The notes under the pieces were generated by a model. The model saw nothing but the letters and a program-made list of their open reading frames with translations. It searched no databases and was not told where the DNA came from. Of a DNA stretch of 64,000 bases, positions 35,812 to 44,692 are shown piece after piece (the first letter of the stretch is position 1; every line of letters begins with the position of its first letter). This stretch comes from Mesorhizobium japonicum MAFF 303099. GTDB taxonomy: Bacteria > Pseudomonadota > Alphaproteobacteria > Rhizobiales > Rhizobiaceae. The stretch spans positions 558,001-622,000 of the forward strand of contig NC_002678.2 in assembly GCF_000009625.1 (NCBI RefSeq). Reading direction: 5' to 3'. The position numbers were made by a program, and so were the translations under genes.

Positions 35812-36090
35812 GGCTGTCCCTTAGCCTGTGTGCCCAAACGCGTTTGAACGACAGAGATCGCAGGAGGGAAGCTAGGAAGCCTTGCTTGCGTGAAACTTGC
35901 CCGGCCTTCGCCGCGCCCTCGATCTGCGACACCAGACTGATACGGAAGCGGCCGACTCACAGAAGCCAACGAAAGACTAGCATGCGGCCTCTGGCGCGCC
36001 AGAGATGCAGATCGCTGGATGGAAGAAATATTGGACTTGCCAGGGATTTGGCCAGGGACTTGGATTGTCAGCCGAAGTCCAGCATCGATT

Positions 36091-36786
36091 CTAGACGGTA
36101 AGGAACTTGCGGACATCAGCCCGGTCTAGATCTTCGGCCGGGCCGGTATGGACGATCTGGCCCCGGTCCATGATGTTGACCTCGTCGGCGAGTTCGCGGC
36201 AGAAGTCGAGATATTGTTCGACCAGCAGCACGGCGATACCAGCCTGGTCGCGCAAAAAGCGGATGGCGCGGCCGATATCCTTGATGATCGACGGCTGGAT
36301 GCCTTCGGTGGGTTCATCCAGCACCAGCAGCTTCGGCCGCATCACCAGCGCCCTGCCAATGGCGAGTTGCTGCTGCTGACCGCCCGAAAGATCGCCGCCA
36401 CGGCGGCCAAGCATCTGCTTCAGCACCGGAAACAACTCGAAGACGTGCGCCGGCACGTTGCGGTCGGCACGCTTCAATGGCGCAAAGCCGGACTCCAGGT
36501 TTTCGCGCACCGTGAGCAGGGGAAAGATCTCCCTGCCCTGCGGTACGAATGCGATGCCCGACCGGGCGCGGTCATACGCCGCGCTCCGGTCGAGCGCCTT
36601 CCCCTCGAAGGCAACGCTTCCGCTCGTCAGCCGGTGGTGGCCGACGATCGATCTCATCAAACTGGTCTTGCCGACGCCGTTGCGGCCGAGCACGCAAGTG
36701 ATCTTGCCGGCGCCCGCCTTCAGCGAAACGCCGCGCAGCGCCTGGGCGGCGCCGTAATGGAGCGTGGCGTTGGAAACTTCGAGCAT
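36091..36786 (-). CDS. urtE: Urea ABC transporter ATP-binding protein UrtE
   Basis: LivF-like ATPase of the urea importer, 231 residues. Walker A GRNGVGKTS, signature LSGGQQQQLAIGRAL, Walker B LLVLDEPTEGIQPSI, switch H-loop region LLVEQYLDF. The EGIQPSIIKDI wording is typical of UrtE rather than of amino-acid LivF. Last gene of urtABCDE. GGAGAAGG precedes the ATG. A 23-codon frame fills the gap to urtD. Confidence 0.95.
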   Translation of the reverse strand: MLEVSNATLHYGAAQALRGVSLKAGAGKITCVLGRNGVGKTSLMRSIVGHHRLTSGSVAFEGKALDRSAAYDRARSGIAFVPQGREIFPLLTVRENLESGFAPLKRADRNVPAHVFELFPVLKQMLGRRGGDLSGGQQQQLAIGRALVMRPKLLVLDEPTEGIQPSIIKDIGRAIRFLRDQAGIAVLLVEQYLDFCRELADEVNIMDRGQIVHTGPAEDLDRADVRKFLTV

Positions 36787-36787
36787 G

Positions 36788-36859
36788 TCAGCGCCTTCTC
36801 CAGAACCGGAGGAACGACAGATCGAAGCGATGGAATTGTACGCGCCAGACCATGCTCAT
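36788..36859 (-). CDS. Possible 23-residue coupled peptide between urtD and urtE
   Basis: ATG at 36859 overlaps the urtD stop (ATGA) and the TGA at 36788-36790 lies one base before the urtE ATG, so the frame exactly fills the gap. The peptide would be very basic and aromatic (MSMVWRVQFHRF, ending FWRRR). It could couple translation of urtD and urtE or be a chance frame. No family evidence. Confidence 0.3.
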   Translation of the reverse strand: MSMVWRVQFHRFDLSFLRFWRRR

Positions 36860-37602
36860 CTCCCCAGATAGACTTCGACGACACGCTCGTCGGCCGAGAC
36901 GAAATCCAGTGTGCCTTCCGATAGTACCGAGCCTTCGTGCAGGCAGGTCACCTTGACGCCGAGTTCGCGCACGAAATGCATGTCGTGCTCGACGACGATG
37001 ACCGAATGGTCGCGCGCAATGTCCTTGAGCAGCCGCGCGGTCTCCTCGGTTTCGGCATCGGTCATGCCCGCGACCGGCTCGTCGACCAAAAGCAGCTTCG
37101 GGTCCTGCGCCAGCAGCATGCCGATCTCCAGCCACTGTTTCTGGCCGTGGCTGAGATTGGCGGCCAGCTCGTGGCGCTTGTCGCCCAGCCGGATAATGCC
37201 GAGAATGTCGTCGATCTGCCGCGCCTCGGCCGCGGAGCGGCGATGGAACAGCGCCGGGAAGATCGAACGCGGCCCCTTCAGCGCCAGCATCAGATTGTCC
37301 TCGATCGTGTGGCTCTCGAAAACCGTCGGTTTCTGGAATTTGCGGCCTATGCCCATCATGGCGATCTCGGCCTCGTCATGCCTGGTGAGATCCACCTGGC
37401 CGTCGAAGAACACTTCGCCCTCGTCGGGCCGCGTCTTGCCGGTGACGATGTCCATCATCGTCGTCTTGCCGGCGCCGTTGGGGCCGATGATGGCGCGCAT
37501 CTCGCCCTTGTCGAGCACCAGCGACAAATTGTTGATGGCGCGAAAACCGTCGAAGGAGACCGAGACGCCGTCGAGATAGAGGATGGTGTTCGACTTGCTC
37601 AT
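36856..37602 (-). CDS. urtD: Urea ABC transporter ATP-binding protein UrtD
   Basis: LivG-like ATPase, 248 residues. Walker A GPNGAGKTT, signature LSHGQKQWLEIGMLL (the H in LSHGQ is characteristic of UrtD), Walker B LLLVDEPVAGMTD, H-loop VVEHDMHFV. The KFQKPTVFESHTIEDNL block also fits UrtD. Starts 5 bases after urtC. Confidence 0.96.
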   Translation of the reverse strand: MSKSNTILYLDGVSVSFDGFRAINNLSLVLDKGEMRAIIGPNGAGKTTMMDIVTGKTRPDEGEVFFDGQVDLTRHDEAEIAMMGIGRKFQKPTVFESHTIEDNLMLALKGPRSIFPALFHRRSAAEARQIDDILGIIRLGDKRHELAANLSHGQKQWLEIGMLLAQDPKLLLVDEPVAGMTDAETEETARLLKDIARDHSVIVVEHDMHFVRELGVKVTCLHEGSVLSEGTLDFVSADERVVEVYLGR

Positions 37603-37607
37603 GGTTC

Positions 37608-38843
37608 CTACTCCGCCGCCTGCGGTTCAGGGTCGGACAAGGACCATTCGCCTGGATTCCTCGCCGGCGAGCGAGCGGGCTTTGAGGTCGCGGACGCCAC
37701 TGCAACCTTGGTGCCGGCTTCTTCAGCGACGGAGGCCGCGCGCAACGCCTTCGCATTGCCGCGCCAGCTGTCCCACATACCGATGATGCCCTTCGGCAAG
37801 AGCAGGGTGACGGCCACGAACAGGCCGCCGAGCGCGAACAGCCACAATTCCGGCAGCACGCCGGTGAACCAGGATTTGCCGGCATTGACCAGCAGCGCGC
37901 CGATGATCGGCCCGACAATGGTGCCGCGCCCGCCGACGGCGGCCCAGATCACCACCTCGATCGAATTGGACGGTTCGAACTCACCGGGATTGATGATGCC
38001 GACCTGCGGCACGTAGAGCGCGCCGGCAATGCCGGCCATGACGGCCGAGACGGTGAAGGCGAACAGTTTCACATTCTCCGCCCGCCAGCCGAGGAAGCGC
38101 GTGCGGCTCTCCGCGTCGCGCACCGCCATCAGGAGCTTGCCGTATTTGGAGCCGACGATCGCCCAGGTGATGAACACGGCGAGCGCCAGCATCGCCGCGC
38201 TGGCGGCGAACAGCGCCGAACGCGTTGCGTCGGCCTGCACGTTGAAGCCCAGAATATCCTTGAAATCGGTCAGGCCGTTATTGCCGCCGAAACCCATATC
38301 GTTGCGGAAGAAGGCGAGCAGCAGCGCATAGGTCATCGCCTGGGTGATGATGGAGAGATAGACGCCGGTGACGCGGCTGCGGAAGGCGAACCAGCCGAAG
38401 ACGAAGGCAAGCAGGCCGGGCACGGCCAGAACCATGATCGCCGCAAACCAGAAATGGTCGAAGCCATACCAGAACCACGGCAATTCCTTGTAGTTCAGGA
38501 ACACCATGAAATCGGGCAGGATCGGGTTGCCGTAGACGCCGCGCGAACCGATCTGGCGCATCAGATACATGCCCATCGCATAGCCGCCGAGCGCGAAGAA
38601 GGCGCCGTGGCCGAGCGAAAGGATGCCGCAATAGCCCCAGACCAGGTCGAGCGCGAGCGCCAGCAGCGCATAGCAGAGATATTTGCCGGTTAGCGCCACT
38701 ATATAGGCCGGGACGTAGAAGGCGCTGGTCGGCGATACCGCAAGATTGAGCAGCGGCACGACAATGGCGGCAGCCAGCAGGATGAGAATCGTGATCGCGA
38801 TGCGGCGGTCAGCGCCAGCGGCGAAGAAGCGTCCCGTGATCAT
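37608..38843 (-). CDS. urtC: Urea ABC transporter permease UrtC
   Basis: LivM-like permease, 411 residues, about 10 helices. The block LALDLVWGYCGILSLGHGAFFALGGYAMGMYLMRQ is the family hallmark, here split across its reading as LDLVWGYCGILSLGHG. The ATG at 38843 overlaps the urtB stop by 4 bases (ATGA). A much longer open frame exists upstream but lies over urtB and is rejected. The C-terminal 45 residues are hydrophilic and Ala-rich. Confidence 0.95.
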   Translation of the reverse strand: MITGRFFAAGADRRIAITILILLAAAIVVPLLNLAVSPTSAFYVPAYIVALTGKYLCYALLALALDLVWGYCGILSLGHGAFFALGGYAMGMYLMRQIGSRGVYGNPILPDFMVFLNYKELPWFWYGFDHFWFAAIMVLAVPGLLAFVFGWFAFRSRVTGVYLSIITQAMTYALLLAFFRNDMGFGGNNGLTDFKDILGFNVQADATRSALFAASAAMLALAVFITWAIVGSKYGKLLMAVRDAESRTRFLGWRAENVKLFAFTVSAVMAGIAGALYVPQVGIINPGEFEPSNSIEVVIWAAVGGRGTIVGPIIGALLVNAGKSWFTGVLPELWLFALGGLFVAVTLLLPKGIIGMWDSWRGNAKALRAASVAEEAGTKVAVASATSKPARSPARNPGEWSLSDPEPQAAE

Positions 38844-40456
38844 GCTTCCACCGCCCTGCCCTTGAGCGCGAACAGGCCGCGCGGGCGCTTCTGGATGAAC
38901 AGGATGATCAGCACCAGCACGACGATCTTGCCCAGCACCGCGCCGGCATATGGCTCGAGGAACTTGTTGACGATGCCCAGCGAAAAGGCGCCGACCAGCG
39001 TGCCCCAGAGATTGCCGACGCCGCCGAAGACGACGACCATGAAACTGTCGATGATGTAGCCGCGGCCGAGATTGGGCGAGACATTGTCGATCTGGCTGAG
39101 CGCGACGCCGGCGATACCGGCAATGCCGGATCCCAACGCGAAGGTCAGCGCATCGACCCACGGTGTCCTGATGCCCATGGAGGCGGCCATGCGGCGGTTG
39201 GCGGTGACGGCGCGCATCTGCAGGCCCCAGGGCGTGCGCTTCATCACGTAGAGCAGCACGCCGAAGACGGTGAGCGCGAACACCAGGATCCAGAGCCGGT
39301 TCCAGGTGATGGCCAGCTGGCCGATATCGAACGACCCCGACATCCAGGAGGGGTTGCCGACCTCCTGGTTGGTCGGCCCGAAGATCGAGCGCACAGCCTG
39401 CTGCAGGATCAGCGACACGCCCCAGGTCGCCAGCAGCGTCTCCAGCGGCCGGCCATAGAGGAAGCGGATGACGCCGCGTTCGATGGCGAGACCGACGAGG
39501 GCGGCGACCAGAAAGGCAAGCGGCAGCGCGATGACCAGCGACCAGTCGAACAGGCCGGGAAAGGATGTGCGGATCACCTGCTGGACGACGAAGGTCGTGT
39601 AGGCGCCGAGCATCACCATCTCGCCATGCGCCATGTTGATGACGCCCATGACGCCGAAGGTGATGGCAAGCCCGATCGCCGCGAGCAGCAGCACCGAGCC
39701 CAGCGAAATGCCGTACCAGATGTTTTGTCCGGCGTCCCAGAAGGCCAGCGTCGAGTTGATGTTGGCGATCGCAGCCGTCGCGGCGTCCTTCACGGCGCCC
39801 GAGGCATTGGCCTCGACCGAGGTGAGCAGTGAAACCGCGTCACGATCGCCGCGCGAGCCGATCAGGGCGATTGCGGCGAGCTTGTCTGCATCGGGCTTGT
39901 CTGAAACCAGTATGGAAGCGGCACGCGCCTGCTCCAGCAGCGCCTTAACGCTCGCCACGGTTTCACTGACGATCGCTGCGTCGAGCGGCTCGATATTGGC
40001 GGCATCAGGTGTCTTGAACATAGTGTCGGCGGCGGCGATGCGGACCGTCGGATCCTTGGACCCAAGCGTCAACGTGCCCAACGCATCGCGAATGGCGCGG
40101 CGCAAGGTGTTGTTGACGGTGATTTTGGTTATGTCGTCTTCGGAGGCCTCCCCCGCAGCCTCGCCGCTCAGCGGGTCAAAAAGCTGGACGTTTTCATCGC
40201 CCTCCTTGCCGACAAACACCATCGAGTCGGCCGTGCGAATGTAAAGATTGCCCTCAGCCAATGCAGCAAGCGGCCGTTCGACGGCGGGATCCCCTGTGGC
40301 CGTCAACTCTTGAACGACGGCGCCCGTCTCGGAGAAGTCCGTTACCGTAGCGAATTTGGCGATAATGGCACGCAGATCGGCTTCCGCTGCGCCCGAAGAC
40401 GACAGCGTCGTCAGCAGGAGCAAAAGCGTCAGGCCCATCGCATGGAAAATCTTCAT
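38840..40456 (-). CDS. urtB: Urea ABC transporter permease UrtB (with periplasmic N-terminal region)
   Basis: LivH-like permease, 538 residues, longer than amino-acid LivH because of an N-terminal exported region. A signal peptide (MKIFHAMGLTLLLLLTTLSS) is followed by about 220 periplasmic residues with repetitive helical pieces, then the membrane domain from about 250 (GISLGSVLLLAAIGLAITFGVMGVINMAHGEM in family style). This extension is normal for UrtB. Coupled to urtC by ATGA; separated from urtA by 107 bases containing a strong hairpin. Confidence 0.95.
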   Translation of the reverse strand: MKIFHAMGLTLLLLLTTLSSSGAAEADLRAIIAKFATVTDFSETGAVVQELTATGDPAVERPLAALAEGNLYIRTADSMVFVGKEGDENVQLFDPLSGEAAGEASEDDITKITVNNTLRRAIRDALGTLTLGSKDPTVRIAAADTMFKTPDAANIEPLDAAIVSETVASVKALLEQARAASILVSDKPDADKLAAIALIGSRGDRDAVSLLTSVEANASGAVKDAATAAIANINSTLAFWDAGQNIWYGISLGSVLLLAAIGLAITFGVMGVINMAHGEMVMLGAYTTFVVQQVIRTSFPGLFDWSLVIALPLAFLVAALVGLAIERGVIRFLYGRPLETLLATWGVSLILQQAVRSIFGPTNQEVGNPSWMSGSFDIGQLAITWNRLWILVFALTVFGVLLYVMKRTPWGLQMRAVTANRRMAASMGIRTPWVDALTFALGSGIAGIAGVALSQIDNVSPNLGRGYIIDSFMVVVFGGVGNLWGTLVGAFSLGIVNKFLEPYAGAVLGKIVVLVLIILFIQKRPRGLFALKGRAVEA

Positions 40457-40487
40457 CGGTTTTTGATGACCCTTGAAGGTTGAGTGG

Positions 40488-40520
40488 GCGTCCGGACAGC
40501 GGAGGAAACCGTCCGGACGC
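40488..40520 (-). other. Stem-loop in the urtA-urtB spacer
   Basis: GCGTCCGGAC (40488-40497) and GTCCGGACGC (40511-40520) form a perfect 10-bp stem with a 13-base loop. No T run follows on the minus strand, so it is better read as an mRNA-stabilising or processing element that keeps binding-protein expression above that of the permeases. Confidence 0.6.
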
Positions 40521-40563
40521 GCGCGGCCTTGGGCATGGACCTGAAGGTCCGGCCCGGGGAGGA

Positions 40564-41874
40564 TCAGTTCGTGCCCTTACCGCCGCACTTGCCGGTTTTG
40601 ACGTTGAAGTTGCCGCAGCTGAGCGGCGCGCGCCAATCGGAAATCAGGTCCTTGGAGTCGGGCAGGTAGTCGGACCATTCGTCGCCCATCACCAGACCCG
40701 GCGTCTTCGAGACCGTTTCGAACTGGCCATTGGCCTGGATTTCACCGATCAGCACCGGCTTGGTGATATGGTGGTTCGGCATCATCGTCGAATAACCGCC
40801 GGTCAGGTTTGGCACCGAAACACCGATCATGGCATCGATGACCTTGTCCGGATCGGTGGTGCCGGCCTTTTCAACCGCCTTCACCCACATGTTGAACCCG
40901 ATATAGTGGGCTTCCATCGGGTCGTTGGTGGTGCGCTTGTTGTTCTTGATGAACTTGTGCCAGTTAGCGATGAACTTCTTGTTCTCAGGCGTGTTGACGC
41001 TCTCGAAATAGTTCCAGGCGGCCAGATGTCCGACCAGCGGCTTGGTGTCGAGACCGGCGAGCTCTTCCTCACCAACGGAGAAGGCCATCACCGGGATGTC
41101 CTCGGCCTTGATGCCCTGGTTGCCGAGTTCCTTGTAGAACGGCACGTTGGCGTCGCCGTTGACGGTCGAGACGACGGCGGTCTTCTTGCCGGCCGAACCG
41201 AACTTCTTGATCGCCGAGACTTCCGTCTGCCAGTCGGAGAAGCCGAACGGCGTGTAGTTGGTCATGATGTCCTCGGCCGCGACGCCCTTGGACTTCAGGT
41301 AGGCTTCGAGGATCTTGTTGGTGGTGCGCGGATAGACGTAGTCGGTGCCTTCCAGCACCCAACGCTTCACAGAGCCCCCGTCCTTGCTCATCAGATAGTC
41401 GACCGCCGGAATGGCCTGCTGGTTCGGTGCGGCACCCGTATAGAACACGTTGCGCTCGCTTTCCTCGCCCTCATACTGGACGGGGTAGAACAGGATGTTG
41501 TCGAGCTCGGAGAACACCGGCAGCACCGACTTGCGCGACACCGAGGTCCAGCAGCCGAACACCGCCGCGACCTTGTCCTTCGAAATCAGCTCGCGCGCCT
41601 TTTCGGCGAACAGCGGCCAGTTGGACGCCGGATCGACGACGACGGCTTCAAGCTTCTTGCCGAGCAGGCCGCCCTTGGCGTTCTGCTCATCGATGAGCAT
41701 CAGCATGGCGTCCTTCAGCGTCGTCTCCGAAATCGCCATGGTCCCCGACAGCGAATGGAGAATGCCGACCTTGATCGTATCGTCGGCCGCCCTGGCGGGA
41801 GCCGACATCAACAGGCCGGCGGCAACCACGCTCGCCGAAAACATTTTTGTTATTGTCGAGAAATTACCCCTCAT
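40564..41874 (-). CDS. urtA: Urea ABC transporter substrate-binding protein UrtA
   Basis: Periplasmic urea receptor, 436 residues. A signal peptide (MFSASVVAAGLLMSAPARAA) precedes IKVGILHSLSGTMAISETTLKDA, the UrtA/AmiC-type opening; VFGCWTSVSRKSVLPVFSELDNILFYPVQYEGEE in consecutive blocks is diagnostic of UrtA. The ATG at 41874 (MRGNFST) has GGGAG about 8 bases upstream. First gene of urtABCDE; a sigma-54 promoter lies 44-60 bases upstream, so induction under nitrogen limitation through NtrC is expected. Confidence 0.96.
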   Translation of the reverse strand: MRGNFSTITKMFSASVVAAGLLMSAPARAADDTIKVGILHSLSGTMAISETTLKDAMLMLIDEQNAKGGLLGKKLEAVVVDPASNWPLFAEKARELISKDKVAAVFGCWTSVSRKSVLPVFSELDNILFYPVQYEGEESERNVFYTGAAPNQQAIPAVDYLMSKDGGSVKRWVLEGTDYVYPRTTNKILEAYLKSKGVAAEDIMTNYTPFGFSDWQTEVSAIKKFGSAGKKTAVVSTVNGDANVPFYKELGNQGIKAEDIPVMAFSVGEEELAGLDTKPLVGHLAAWNYFESVNTPENKKFIANWHKFIKNNKRTTNDPMEAHYIGFNMWVKAVEKAGTTDPDKVIDAMIGVSVPNLTGGYSTMMPNHHITKPVLIGEIQANGQFETVSKTPGLVMGDEWSDYLPDSKDLISDWRAPLSCGNFNVKTGKCGGKGTN

Positions 41875-41917
41875 ACGGAAGACTCCCAAGCTGGTTGATT
41901 GCACCGCAACAATACAA

Positions 41918-41934
41918 TGCAACCCCCATGCCAA
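41918..41934 (-). promoter_or_regulatory. Sigma-54 promoter of urtABCDE
   Basis: Minus strand reads TTGGCATGGGGGTTGCA: the -24 GG and -12 GC are exactly 10 bases apart and match the TGGCAC-N5-TTGC consensus apart from one base. It lies about 45-60 bases ahead of the urtA ATG. Upstream half-sites for NtrC could not be identified with confidence. Confidence 0.75.
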
Positions 41935-42187
41935 CCGCTGTCGGGATTCTGAAAAACGGCAAATATTCAAACATTATCAGATGATTAGTATATTAGATTG
42001 AACAAACAAAGGAGAGCCGGTTAAAAATTGGTTGAGGGAAATTTGCGCAGCGCACACAGCTGATGCCTAATTTCTGCCCAATTCCACCAAATGCCTAGAT
42101 TTTGGCCTCCGGACGCGAGGCGAGAACGACAAATGTTGCGGCACAGCGCAAAAATAGGGCAAGCTCGCTGCTTAACCGAGCGGCGTC

Positions 42188-42595
42188 ATGGCATCCCTGA
42201 TTTCACGCATTCTTATCGGCACAGTGCTTCTGGCGGCAGCGACCGGCGCCGCACACGCCGACTTCAGCGACGGCAAGATGCCTGACGGCACCTATCACTG
42301 CGAAGTCTACCTGCTCGGCATGTTCCTCGACCTCGGCGACATCACCATCAAGGGGAACGTCTATACAGGCCCGGTAACCTTCGGAACCGCCCAGCAGGCT
42401 TACAATTATCAGATGAATGCAAATGGCGAGATCTCCTGGCTGGGACCGCTCGGCGGCTACACCGCCGGCGGCAACTCGCTGTCGATGACCCAGGCAACGC
42501 TGGACGGCCAGAACCCGCCCTCCTTCGACATCATCATGAAGCAGCCCGACGGCGCCTTCACCGCCTCGACCTGCACCCTGGGCAGCAATCCATAG
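42188..42595 (+). CDS. Secreted hypothetical protein
   Basis: 135-residue exported protein. Signal peptide residues 1-24 (MASLISRILIGTVLLAAATG, cleavage near AHADF). The mature part is a short beta-rich domain with two Cys (YHCEVYLLG, STCTLGS) that may form a disulfide. No family recognised. It is divergent from urtA across a 313-base region and precedes phoX by 124 bases. That divergent region contains the urt sigma-54 site and otherwise no recognisable element. Confidence 0.7.
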   Translation: MASLISRILIGTVLLAAATGAAHADFSDGKMPDGTYHCEVYLLGMFLDLGDITIKGNVYTGPVTFGTAQQAYNYQMNANGEISWLGPLGGYTAGGNSLSMTQATLDGQNPPSFDIIMKQPDGAFTASTCTLGSNP

Positions 42596-42719
42596 GCCTT
42601 CCCTCGAACGGCGCCGCCGTACGGACCACAAGCCGTGTCGCCCTCTCGTGTCATCTGGATGTAGCCGAAGCTGGATAGGCAGCGGTGCGCCGTCACCATC
42701 CACATCGAGAGGCAGACAC

Positions 42720-44633
42720 ATGGCCAATTCCCCGTCTTCATCCTCCCCTGTCATTCGCGAAATCATCGCCGAGCGCGTCTCGCGCCGGTCCCTACTGAAA
42801 GGCAGCCTGGCATCTGGCGCCGTGATCGCCGGCGGCAGCTTTGTCGGCTCGTTGTTTGCCGGCGAAACGCATGCGGCTGCTGCACTTTCCACCCTCGGTT
42901 TTTCCGAACTGAAGCGCGTCTACGACAAGACCCACGCCGCTGCCGAGGGTTATGAAACCACGATCGTCGCCCGCTGGGGCGATCCGCTTGTCGCCGGCCT
43001 GCTGGATTTCGACGGCAACAAGGTCGCTGCCGACGAGCAGGACAAGCGTTTCGGCTACAATTGCGACTACATCGCCTTCCTGCCACTGCCCAAGGGTTCG
43101 GTGAACTCCGACCACGGCCTGCTTTGCGTCAACAACGAATACATCTCACCCAATGTGATGTTCCCCGGCATGACCGAGGACGGCGCCGGCAAGGCGATGA
43201 GCAAGGAACAGGTCGATCTCGGCCTGGCGGCGATGGGCCATTCGATCGTCGAAATCATGCTCAAGGACGGCAAGTGGCAAACCGTCGAGGACAGCCCGCT
43301 CAACCGCCGCGTCACGGCCAACACCGAAATGGCTGTTTCGGGACCGGTGGCCGGCCATGCCTTGATGAAGACCTCCGCCGATGCGACCGGCACGAAGGTG
43401 CTCGGCACCAGTTACAATTGCAGCGGCGGCTTCACCCCCTGGGGCACTGTGCTGACCTGCGAGGAAGGCGTTTCCGACCTGTTCGGCGGCGACCCGAAAA
43501 AGGCGCCGACCGCCGATATTCTCGATCGCTACGGCTTCGATGGCTCCGACATCTACGGCCGTGGCCGTTTCCACGACCGCTTCAACATCGACAAGGAACC
43601 GAATGAGCCGAACCGCTTCGACTGGGTGGTCGAGATCGACCCCTATGATCCCAGGTCGAGGCCGGTGAAACGCACGGCCCTTGGCCGCATGTCGCATGAG
43701 GCCTCTACGGTCGTCCTCAACAAGGACGGTCGCATCGTCGTCTACATGGGCGACGACGACTATTTCGAATACATGTACCGCTACGTCTCGAACAAGGCTT
43801 ACGACAAGACGAACCCGGCTTCCAGCAACGGCCTTCTCGATGATGGCGTGCTCTCGGTTGCCCGTTACGACGCCGACGGCTCGATGACATGGCTGCCGCT
43901 GGTCCACGGCCAGGGCAAGCTCACGGCGGAAAACGGTTTTGCCGACCAGGCCGACGTGCTGTTGAAGACGCGCCTTGCCGCCGACGCGCTCGGTGCGACC
44001 CCGATGGACCGGCCGGAGGACATCGAGACCAATCCGGTTACCGGCCGCGTCTACGCCGTCATGACCAAGAACAAGAAGCGCGACGAATCCAAGGTCAACC
44101 CGGCCAATACGCGACCCGAAAACCTCTGGGGCCACATCGTCGAGCTGATCCCGCCAGGCGGCCGCGGCATCGAGGCCGACCACACCGCCGACAAATACGC
44201 CTGGGACCTGTTCGTGCTCTGCGGCAATCCCAAGGACGCCAAAGTCGGCGCCACCTTCCATCCCGACACGTCGGACAATGGCTGGTTCGTCTGCCCCGAC
44301 AACATCACATTCGATCCGGCCGGGCGGCTGTGGGTGGCGACCGACGGCGCCAATGATTTCGACCTGCCCGACGGCGTCTATGGCGTCGACACGGAAGGCC
44401 CGACGCGCGGCCTGCCAAAGCTGCTGTTCACCTGCCCGCATGGCGCCGAAGCGACCGGCCCTTGCTTCACCCCGGATGGCACGACGCTGTTCCTTTCGGT
44501 CCAGCATCCCTCCGAAGATGCCGAGACGCTCGACAAGGCGCAGTCGCTGTGGCCCGATTTCAAGGACGGCCAGCCGCCGCGGCCATCGGTCGTCGCCATC
44601 CGCCGCAAGGACGGCCAACCGGTTGGGGCCTGA
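42720..44633 (+). CDS. phoX: PhoX-family alkaline phosphatase (Tat-exported)
   Basis: Periplasmic or surface calcium/iron-dependent phosphatase of the PhoX (DUF839) family, 637 residues. A twin-arginine signal SRRSLLKGS at about residues 23-31 is followed by a hydrophobic stretch and cleavage near GETHA. The beta-propeller has FNCD-type block RFGYNCDYIAFLPL, CVNNEYISPNVMFPG, GTSYNCSGGFTPWGTVLTCEEG, GRMSHEAST, and GDDDYFEYMYRYVS, which carry the family metal ligands. The ATG at 42720 was chosen because the Tat signal follows it. A weak PHO-box-like sequence lies at about 42650. Releases phosphate from organic esters during phosphate shortage. Confidence 0.93.
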   Translation: MANSPSSSSPVIREIIAERVSRRSLLKGSLASGAVIAGGSFVGSLFAGETHAAAALSTLGFSELKRVYDKTHAAAEGYETTIVARWGDPLVAGLLDFDGNKVAADEQDKRFGYNCDYIAFLPLPKGSVNSDHGLLCVNNEYISPNVMFPGMTEDGAGKAMSKEQVDLGLAAMGHSIVEIMLKDGKWQTVEDSPLNRRVTANTEMAVSGPVAGHALMKTSADATGTKVLGTSYNCSGGFTPWGTVLTCEEGVSDLFGGDPKKAPTADILDRYGFDGSDIYGRGRFHDRFNIDKEPNEPNRFDWVVEIDPYDPRSRPVKRTALGRMSHEASTVVLNKDGRIVVYMGDDDYFEYMYRYVSNKAYDKTNPASSNGLLDDGVLSVARYDADGSMTWLPLVHGQGKLTAENGFADQADVLLKTRLAADALGATPMDRPEDIETNPVTGRVYAVMTKNKKRDESKVNPANTRPENLWGHIVELIPPGGRGIEADHTADKYAWDLFVLCGNPKDAKVGATFHPDTSDNGWFVCPDNITFDPAGRLWVATDGANDFDLPDGVYGVDTEGPTRGLPKLLFTCPHGAEATGPCFTPDGTTLFLSVQHPSEDAETLDKAQSLWPDFKDGQPPRPSVVAIRRKDGQPVGA

Positions 44634-44646
44634 GACTGCGAGATTC

Positions 44647-44679
44647 AAAAGGCGCGGAACCCGGGGCGGGTCCCGCGCC
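44647..44679 (-). terminator. Intrinsic terminator of the purine nucleoside phosphorylase gene
   Basis: GGCGCGG (44651-44657) and CCGCGCC (44673-44679) with a further ACCC/GGGT pairing form a GC-rich stem; on the minus strand it is followed by TTTTG. Lies 14 bases beyond the gene's stop codon. Confidence 0.7.
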
Positions 44680-44692
44680 GGCGGCAGGCGGC

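Noticed and set aside
35989..36004. 16-base perfect palindrome CTCTGGCGCGCCAGAG
   Set aside because: No gene end or promoter feature nearby that it could serve; recorded only as a palindrome.
42021..42035. CtrA-like TTAA-N7-TTGA sequence
   Set aside because: One mismatch to TTAA-N7-TTAA and no cell-cycle gene next to it; chance is likely.
42640..42675. PHO-box-like sequence ahead of phoX
   Set aside because: Only one half (TGTCAT) resembles the consensus; the second half is poor, so I do not call it a site.
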